Shown here piece by piece: positions 56,882 to 64,000 of a DNA stretch of 64,000 bases. Within the stretch, counting starts at the first letter, position 1, and the number at the start of each line of letters is the position of its first letter. This stretch comes from Ectocarpus siliculosus (Eukaryota; Sar; Phaeophyceae; Ectocarpales; Ectocarpaceae): NCBI GenBank assembly GCA_000310025.1, contig FN649734.1, forward strand, positions 3,188,465-3,252,464, written 5' to 3'. Position numbers and translations under genes: made by a program. A model generated the notes under the pieces. It was not told the DNA's origin. It searched no databases and worked only from the letters and a program-made list of their open reading frames with translations.

Positions 56882-57013
56882 CCCCCCCCCCCACCGATAT
56901 TAGCCATCGGGGTCGGGCTTTCGTCGCTTGGCAACGACGTTGTAAAGCAAGCCGCCTCCCCGGTGTTTGGAATCGGGGTTGGGTTTTCGTCAGCGATGTT
57001 GCAAAGCAAGCCG
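56882..57013 (-). repeat. 64-bp minisatellite, two-unit copy
   Basis: On the reverse strand, two units of the repeat seen at 63279-63532: a G/C run, AACCCAACCCCGA, then GTCGTTGCCAAGCGACGA (the second unit is shortened) and TTTACAA. Its orientation relative to the 90-bp block is the same at both loci. Confidence 0.8.
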
Positions 57014-57390
57014 ATCACTTCGTGAGCTCAGCAACCAGGTTACCGCTTTTTGTTTCTGCCTTTGTTTGTTTGTTTGTTTTTTGCGGCAACCATGAATGGT
57101 GGTCGAGTAGAATATGTTGTGCGGGGTCGAGGACCCTCACTCCGCGCAAGGGGGATGATCGCACCACATTGTGTTCAATTGGTCAAGCAACCCTTGAGGC
57201 AGTTACACAGTGGTTACAACTGTCTCTGGAAGTGAAAGCACCAGAAATAAACTAAGTCCTACGCAGCTGTCATCCGTACGCAAGGAAGCAAGCACAAGAT
57301 GCCGAACAGCCTTAGCAGGATGCAGCGCACCCTTCATCCGACTCGCCGAATACCTCACGGAGCTTCGCGATTGGTGATATGAGAGCCTGG

Positions 57391-57497
57391 TCCGGTGAAA
57401 ACCCGGCGTGCTCCGTCCCGGCTTTGTAGGGATGCGAGGTCAATGGTCTAACGACTACGGCATGCACGACTATGAGTACCCCCCCCCCCCCCCCCCG
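57391..57497 (+). repeat. 90-bp dispersed block, reference copy
   Basis: GGTGAAAACCCGGCGTGCTC through GCATGCACGACTATGAGTAC, ending in a long C-run. It matches the reverse complement of 63181-63280 closely and 41559-41640 more weakly. Probably the conserved end of an unidentified mobile element. Confidence 0.75.
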
Positions 57498-57617
57498 CCC
57501 CTTGTTGGCTTGTCGAAACGCCCTCCTCGAAGACGTACAGGGGAGCCCTACGAATACTCTCCTGTCACTACCCGGATGTCCACCGTTGCGGCGGTACGGC
57601 GGTACAGCTGTGCGCTG

Positions 57618-57675
57618 GTGCTGACTATTTTTTCCTCTGCCAAAACGTGCTGACTATTTTTTCCTCTGCAAAAAC
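57618..57675. repeat. Tandem 29-bp duplication
   Basis: Two adjacent units beginning GTGCTGACTATTTTTTCCTC that differ at one base. Confidence 0.95.
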
Positions 57676-58617
57676 GTATGGTTCTTTGGTGACACTTCTG
57701 TTCGCAACCACAGCCCGCACACCCATCGAAGGGCAGCAGGTCTTGAACAAGGGTACACGGAGAGGGAATTCAAGAAGCAGCGCCTCTCTCTTTCTCTCTC
57801 TCTTCTGACAGCCAATGAAGGATGTATCTGTGCAAGCTAGATATGTAGCCGCGCAAGAGGCGAAAATGTCCAAGGAAAACCCGCCGCGCACTGCTGCGCC
57901 CGAAACACGGGAAAGTTAAAAACGTGAAACGCTGCATTTCCCTTTTTTCACTCGCGTGCAACACCAAACAAACAGCAATACTATCGCATTCATTCATGAT
58001 GCATGTAAGCCTATCTACTACGCACTTGTGTTCTACATCTTATGCAGTATCGAAAATGACTCGAGCCACCTGGAACAAAGACACTGCTCCTTTCAGAGCC
58101 CCCTCCCAACCCAATGTTGAATCGTAGTTTCTGGTTACCATCAAGGCCAACAGAAATATTGTCCACGTTCGCGATGGACCCTGCTGCAGTATGTAGACAC
58201 CCCCTCGAAAAGAGGTCTTTTTCGGAAACTCGACTCCCGAAACATCGAAGGGACCAACCACCCCACCTTAGCGTCCCCCCGTTACCCTTTGGGACCCCCA
58301 CGAATTGATTGGGGGCCCCGTCCACCTTTGGGCATCTCTTCCCACGACACAACGTTGTTTAATCATATCATCCGTGCTATCCAATACGCGTCTGCATGTG
58401 ATTTGAAGGGTTGGAGATATCACGACGTATCAGAGGGGTGGCCGTATACAGGTAGCATCAGAGCGTGTGATCCACCACATCATCAGGGAGTGGGGGGGCG
58501 TGAACACAACAGTGTGGAGAAGGCATCATCATGGAAACACAATGATTTTCGTGATGATCGAAAGGGCTCGCTTGCATTTCTCCGTATGAAAGAGAAACAC
58601 GGCAGGTATTGGTCCAC
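57676..58617. other. No recognised gene
   Basis: Short frames on both strands lack motifs and splice sites. Confidence 0.45.
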
Positions 58618-59278
58618 GCGGCCTGCAAAGAAGTGCTTGGCACCGCCGCCTTGTGGCTCTTGATTAGGTGCTTTAACACCAATATCGTCGACGCTTCCGA
58701 GTGCCTGGTAGGCTGCACGCTGTTAGGGCTGGGTCCTTTCGACACCGACATCCTGGTGGAGTGGGATGACCGTGGGCAACGCGTAAACAGCGTGGGGCGC
58801 GAAGTGAGTACAGGGGGCACCGCAACTACCTGGACAGGCTGTGACAGTGCTGACGCCTCCGGTTGCCTATGGGCCGCTACCTCTTCCGGAATGGATGACT
58901 CCAGCGACGGCACGTGCTCAGCATGTGGCACCAGGAGCACCTCCGGCGCTTTGTCGTACGTGAGTGACTACCCCACGTAGACTAGAATTTCTTGCAACCT
59001 TGGTACAGTAACATGGAAGCCGTGGGATACGATGCAAGCGTATGCGTCACGGGCCATGGTCGACGATGGCATGATGGTTTGCGTGGATGAACCGTACGAA
59101 GCACCCACGTTCGAGCAAGTGAGCTGCCCGGCTACGTCACTCGTCCTCACTAGCCATTGTGAGTCGGACGGATCTATCAGAAGAAGGGCAGAAGAGATGT
59201 TCGAAACCGTTGGGACTTTCGCGGGATCTGACGACGCCTCCGTTACTGGGGCCGACGATGACGCCTACGTCCAAGACG
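58618..59278 (+). pseudogene. Decayed tandem paralogue of the Cys-rich membrane protein
   Basis: Aligns along its length with exon 1 of the gene at 52605: LWLLIRCFNT for the signal helix, ECLVGCTLLGLGPFDTDIL, CLWAATSS, VSDYPT, then VCVDEPYEAPTFEQVSC, ending at the same G|GTGAGC donor. It carries a TAG at 58978-58980 where the intact copy has Trp. A 5-base excess follows, then a 1-base excess near 59055 that restores frame, and several ectodomain Cys are lost. A matching second exon is not certain (see 60489-60784). Either a host pseudogene or, less likely, a gene with a short intron over the damaged part. Confidence 0.75.
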
Positions 59279-60488
59279 GTGAGCAGCGTATGCCGACTAG
59301 ATTTGCAGGGTATACTTGCAATGAGGGTCCGGCGAGATTGGCAGAGTTGGCATGCCTCTCTACCGTTCCTCTAGTTCATTACCGACCGAGAGGATTGTCT
59401 CCGTCGAGGAACGCTCACGACACCTTTTGTCAGTCGGCACTTCATCATTAGTGACCAGGAACGGTGCACATTCAATTTTCGTCTGCGCCAATAAGGGCAT
59501 AGACTTGTGCATCAACGCAAAATGGATGAAGAACGTTGCTATGTAACGAAAATGACGTGAGTGTATCATTGAAAATAGGGCTTTGATGGATGAACCCCTC
59601 CGTTTGCATTTTTTGGTGGGGTGCACGATCTCTGGGTTTGGGGGGGAACGTGATTTAGGCAAAACTCACTCAGGGTTGGGGCATTCCTATGGTCCGGTGA
59701 CAGTCGCAGTGAAAATGAGGGCAAGTAACGCAGGTTACTCTTCGATAAGGCTCGACCACGACACTCGATCACCGACAAAGCAAATTAAACGAAGAACGTC
59801 AAAGTTTCCGTATTGCATGGTGTTCAGACTCAACGTCGCTTTTGCTTCGATGTGAAATCGGAAGCTTTCGAGACGAATCATGTGTCGAATTTCCCCTCAG
59901 TTTGCTTTCGATCGCGTTCGATGTTTCTTTTTGTGCCTGTCATTATGCTTAGTAGCATTTTGCCGCCGCCACCGGTGACATGCCTGACATCTCGTCACAC
60001 ACTACTCCGAAAAGGGTGCACCTTGAATCAGCGGCGAGAGGACCCTGTTTTTTTCGTGGTTGTCAACCGTTCATGGTGAGCCGCGGGTATCACCACCAGA
60101 CATGACAGACCCCATGATGATGGCCCAGGCGCCCAAGTGCTATGACGCAGCTGGTCAACACGATAATGACATCACTTCGTGGACGGCTCACGTGCGCCTA
60201 GATCCAACGGCGTTCACAAGGGATATCTTGGCACCCCAGAACGACTGAGAGCATTCACTCACTTCATTTCAATGTTGGTAAGGGCAGTGAAGCTGAGCAT
60301 TCCTGGGTGTGATTTACTCCGATGGAACCGTTGGCGTTCGTTCGTTGGGCCAGCACGTTCTGTCTGGATTCACTTCGAGGCAGCACGACCATTATTGTTG
60401 TGTCATTCATTTGTCCGTTTTCGGTTTTCTTGCGGACGTCACGGATAATCGGCTACTCCTTTGGCGCGCTCCATGCTCTCTGTGCAAG
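59279..60488. other. Possible intron of the decayed paralogue; no gene seen
   Basis: Short frames only. Confidence 0.4.
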
Positions 60489-60784
60489 ACAAAGGCGTCG
60501 ACGCCACTAAAGACAGCGATGATAGCGACGATAGTTCGTCCCTCTCGGTTTTGACAATTCTTAACATTGTATGGCCGTTTTTTAAATCTTTATGGTGGTG
60601 GCACGGCGTATCGCAATCGCACGAACCAATGTTGTTCGAGAAATGGAACCAGCCCCCAAGACTCAGGTCCATAACCTGGACAAAAATAGACAATGCACCT
60701 ACAAATAGAACACTGGAAATTGATGAAATCATGGTTGCTGTGAATGGCCGTCGATCGTTGGATTACTCACACTGTTATGGCTAA
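60489..60784 (+). CDS. Possible membrane-anchor exon of the decayed paralogue
   Basis: After an AG acceptor in the right phase (1), the frame gives an acidic Ser/Asp stalk (TKDSDDSDDSSS), a hydrophobic helix (LSVLTILNIVWPFFKSLWWW) and a polar tail ending in TAA. The layout of stalk, helix and tail mirrors exon 2 of the gene at 52605, but the sequence does not, and the Cys-rich tail is absent. The link is a guess. Confidence 0.25.
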
Positions 60785-62193
60785 AGACCGAGCCGATCTA
60801 TCGTTAGACCAGCATGGCAATCCATATCGAGCTGCACGATCTATCGATAGATTCTGCGATGTCAAATGTGGCACGTACTTCACATCGATGGGCAGCGTGG
60901 GCAACCTCTTGCGACCAGCAACAGCATCGAGGAATTAAGGTCAAAGTCAACTTTCGCAAAGAAGTTTGCTTTTGTTTCGTTCCACGTGGCAGGTCTGTAC
61001 AATTGAATGAATATCTACAGTCAATTCTGTAAAGTCTCTTGTGCCAGCATGGATAGGCAGCCTGACATTAGGCCTGCAGATCAAAAAATTTGTGCAAAAA
61101 CACTTTTCGCTGACAGCGCCCAGATCGAGAATCTATTGCGGACAGCAATGCCCAAGTCGATGTGTAGGTAATGTAGTGTTGAGCATTCCATCGTGATGCG
61201 CACGGCAGGAAAGCCCTAGAATTGCCGTTGGAAACAAGCTCCGGACGCAGTCCGTTGTCGGAGTCCCCTTTGTATCATGAAAAAATGCCCGGGTGCACGT
61301 CATAGTAATATATCGGCGAGACGCACAATAAAGAAACATGATAAAAAACACATTTCAACAGCGACTTGGCAGCATCTAACAGGGACTACTACCGACGAGC
61401 ATCTAGCCATGTACATCCCAATCGTACAACTACACGTAGCAACTACAAGCACACAGCGTAGCCCACAATAAGCAAATGTGCACCTTAGACTCCGCTCGCG
61501 ACAACGCCTGGAGCCCTTCGTTCCTCTGACCCATCCCCTCCCACCTCTTTAATGCCCAGCACGTTGACTTTTTCCCGGGAAGAAGGGGTGCAAGACGCCG
61601 ACCACTTTTACTTACACCCCACCAATCGAATGCAACCAAAATGCGGAAGCAAGAGCACAACACCTAGAGCGCGCATCACGTCGTGTATTGGGAATCCCTA
61701 TGGCTGCTCCTCCATCTTCCATCCACGTTTCGCAACGCCATCTGCGCCTTCGCCTTTACGTCGAGCCTCTTATCGCTTTCGCGGTGGGCGCGAGTGTGCT
61801 ACAAAAGCACGCCTTTGTAGTCAGGCTTATCAAGCGATCCCCAGGCCACTAAAGTACTACAGGCCGTCGACCCGGAGCCAGTTGTCCCATCACCGAACGG
61901 GCCAACTTCTCTTCCAACTCGCCCCCGACACAAACCCTCGCCTCGCTCTCTCCGGCCTCCACGAGCCTCCTCTCGAAGAGCGCTCCCGGATTGCCCCGCA
62001 ATCAGACATGATGCCACACCCAGCTGTAGTCTCAAAACACGTCGGCTTACACCCCCCACGGTTCACACACGGGCATCTTTCGCCTCGCCACCTGGATGTA
62101 CTTTTGCATGAATTAATTATGGTATGCATCCCTGGTCTTGAAAGTCAGACCCCGGACAAAAGAGTCGACGGTCTTCGACGCACCACCGCTTAC
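60785..62193. other. No recognised gene; probable intron or 3' region of the minus-strand gene
   Basis: The + frame reaching 62391 is the Pro-rich antisense of the minus-strand GC-rich exon. No other exon is supported. Confidence 0.4.
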
Positions 62194-63869
62194 GGCAACG
62201 ATGTGGCAGGCCCGTTTTTCGCCTCGCTCCTGCCGTTTTCGTTGGCCTCTGCATGCGGACGTCTCTTCCCCCGGCCGCCACCGCCGCTGCCGCCGCCGCC
62301 TCTTCCTCCCGCCGCCACTGCGGCTGCCACCCCAGGCCCATTCCCCCTTCTCCTTTCGGCCGCAGTCGTCGCTGACGGCCCACCCGTTTAGACTGCTTCG
62401 GCACTCGCAGCGACGCCAACAAGTGATGTTGACGTCCCGTTCGCCGCTGCTGCCGCTGCTGCTGCTGCTGCTGCGGCGGCGGCGGCGGCAGCGGCAACGG
62501 TTGAGGTCGGTGCGGAAGCAACAGTGGGAGGCAGGGCCGTAGACTGGGCCCCGGATCGACGGCCACCGTCGGAGCACCCACCACCACCGCCAACGCCGTT
62601 GTCATTATCATCAACATCGTTCCGGGGAAGCCATGCCAGCGGCTTGAGTCCTTCCACCCGCCTCACATTTCTCTTCAGGAACAGCGTAGGCCCGCTGTTG
62701 TCCGCCGCCTTCTTCTTCTTCTTCCCGTCGTCGCCGGCAGCCACGGCGGTAACCACCGCCGGCGCGTTCCCGTTCGCGCTTCCCTTTCCTCCTGCGGAGG
62801 CGGCGGCGGTGGCGGCCGCGGTTGGTCCGGCTTGACCGCCCCCACCCCGTTCCACTTGCGGCGGCGGCGGCGGTTGCTTGAGCAGAGCGCCATTCTCGCC
62901 GTCTCGCGAAGATGCCTCTCCGCGATGACGTTTGCGTGGAACCTTTGCTGGCCCCCCGCCCGTCCCCGGTTTTGATGCGTCTCCTGCGCCGAGAGCCGGT
63001 GCCGCCGCCGTAACGCCTCCGGCTACTACGTCCCCTCGGCGGCTGGAGGAAACAGCGGCACCGGCGGCGGCGGCGGCGGAATCAAGAGGCAGCTCTTGGG
63101 AGGTAGACGTCGCTCCGCCCGCCACGTCTCTTACGTTTTTCACGAAGGTGTCCAGGGAGGCTGTTTCGGCGGGCAATGGAGGGGGGTGGGCTACTCATAG
63201 TCGTGCATGCCGTAGGCGTCAGACCATTGACCTCGCATCCCTACAAAGCTGGGACGGAGCACGCCGGGTTCTCACCGAGGGGGGGCTTGTTTTACAACGT
63301 CGTTGCCAAGCGACGAAAACCCAACCCCGACGGCAAACACCGGGGGGGGCAGCTTATTTTACAATGTCGTTGCCAAGCGACGAAACCCAACCCCGACGGC
63401 AAACACCGGGGGGGGCAGCTTGTTTTACAATGTCGCTGCCAAGCGACGAAAACCCAACCCCGATGGCAAACACCGGGGGGGGCAGCCTTGTTTTACAATG
63501 TCGTTGCCAAGCGACGAAAAACCCAACCCCGAACCACGGGAGTGTGGTGTGGGGGAGGGGGATGGAGGGGGGCGGCGAAAGGGCGATGTTTCGGAGTGAA
63601 GGCGGGAGGGGAGGCAAGAAGCGTGAGTACCTCACCCAAGAGAAACGAAGCTGCGGCTACACACCACGCAAACCAATAACAGGACTGACTCACCAGGGTG
63701 CTCGAACCGGTACCGGAGCTGGAACCGCTCGTGGCAGTCGCAGGCGCAGGCGACGCAGAGGTGGCACTGTCGGCAAGACGGCTCCTTGCAGTCGCACTTG
63801 GACGCGGGGAACACCCCGTGGCTCCGCTGGGACCTCGACACACGCTCGCGCTGCTCCAGGGTCCTTCCG
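62194..63869 (-). CDS. Cys-cluster protein with Ala/Gly/Lys-rich region, unrecognised (5' partial)
   Basis: Minus-strand exons 63869-63694 and 63160-62194 join in phase 1 (CACCCTG|GTGAGT to AACAG|CC). Exon 1 encodes TLEQRERVSRSQRSHG and a dense cluster, CDCKEPSCRQCHLCVACACDC (Cys at spacing 1-4-2-2-2-1-1), likely to bind metal. Exon 2 encodes ASLDTFVKNVRDVAGG, then Ala/Ser/Gly-rich sequence with basic motifs (PRKRHRGE, KKKKKAA), TLFLKRNVRRVEGLKPLAWL and a long poly-Ala run. A TAA at 62390-62388 could be the true end. Yet the same frame stays Ala/Gly/Arg-rich for 64 more codons to a GTAAGC donor at 62193, so the stop may be a polymorphism, an error or a sign of decay. The basic motifs suggest a nuclear protein. 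Upstream exons probably lie beyond the window edge. Confidence 0.6.
63181..63280 (-). repeat. 90-bp dispersed block, minus copy
   Basis: Reverse complement of 57391-57497 with few differences. It lies in the intron of the minus-strand gene, directly next to the minisatellite. Confidence 0.8.
63279..63532 (+). repeat. 64-bp minisatellite, four units
   Basis: Units start near 63279, 63341, 63407 and 63473. Each holds a G-run, (T)TTTACAA(T/C)GTCG, TTGCCAAGCGACGAAAACCC, AACCCCGA and GGCAAACACC. It lies in the intron of the minus-strand gene. Confidence 0.95.
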
Positions 63870-64000
63870 CTGTGTTGGTGTGTAGCGGTTGCGAAACAGA
63901 GGAGGTTGTTGAGGCGATAGCGTACTGTTGGTCACGTATAGAGCGCCCAGCGTGGTATCTCGAGACTCCAAGGTGCCTGGCGCGAGCCAATGGCTGGGGT

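Noticed and set aside
61552-62391. 279-codon + strand Pro-rich frame
   Set aside because: Its right half is antisense to the minus-strand Ala/Gly-rich exon, and the left half lacks any motif.

Overview
This is a eukaryotic nuclear window, most likely from a brown alga or related stramenopile of the Ectocarpus type (inference, about 0.6). The evidence is intron-rich genes with clean GT-AG junctions, introns from 81 bp to almost 5 kb, coding CTG/CAG and GC-rich low-complexity tracts, a tRNA-derived SINE family, a Ty1/copia fossil and two assembly gaps (24628-24727 and 48564-48624). Most long open frames are shadows of GC-rich or repetitive DNA. The gene models below rest on domain motifs plus phase-compatible splice sites.

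Left part (0-31 kb). The 3' part of an RND/Patched-NPC1-like membrane protein lies on + (68-4435, six exons, 5' end outside the window). Next comes a minus-strand copy (A, about 8987-6930) of an unrecognised gene whose fuller paralogue (B, + strand, about 21443-30990) lies 12 kb away in the opposite orientation. A and B share exon boundaries and splice phases, but B carries three further in-phase exons absent from A. Between them sits an accessory zone: two SINE copies, two copies of a palindrome-rich MITE, an inverted repeat around one SINE, a copia-like retrotransposon fossil and several paired dispersed repeats.

Middle (31-52 kb). After a largely empty stretch with a short interstitial TTAGGG array (34830-34882) comes the main discovery, a 13-exon + strand gene (35931-49397). 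It encodes a secreted cathepsin Z/X-type papain-family cysteine peptidase with all catalytic residues. Its catalytic domain runs directly into about 390 residues of Gly-X-Y collagen-like repeat, then a tail of duplicated Pro-rich modules. Total length is about 970 residues. All exons from the collagen exon on are joined by phase-1 introns, and the tail introns share sequence, so the tail seems to have grown by duplication of exon plus intron units.

Right part (52-64 kb). A Cys-rich type I membrane protein (52605-54633, + strand) is followed by a decayed tandem paralogue (58618-59278). At the right edge a minus-strand gene (63869-62194) joins a dense Cys cluster to an Ala/Gly/Lys-rich region. 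Its intron holds a 64-bp minisatellite and a 90-bp block that both recur at about 57 kb; a third copy of the block lies in a cathepsin-gene intron.

No functional link between the genes is evident. The peptidase-collagen protein and the Cys-rich membrane protein both look extracellular or cell-surface, so a wall or matrix role is a reasonable guess only.
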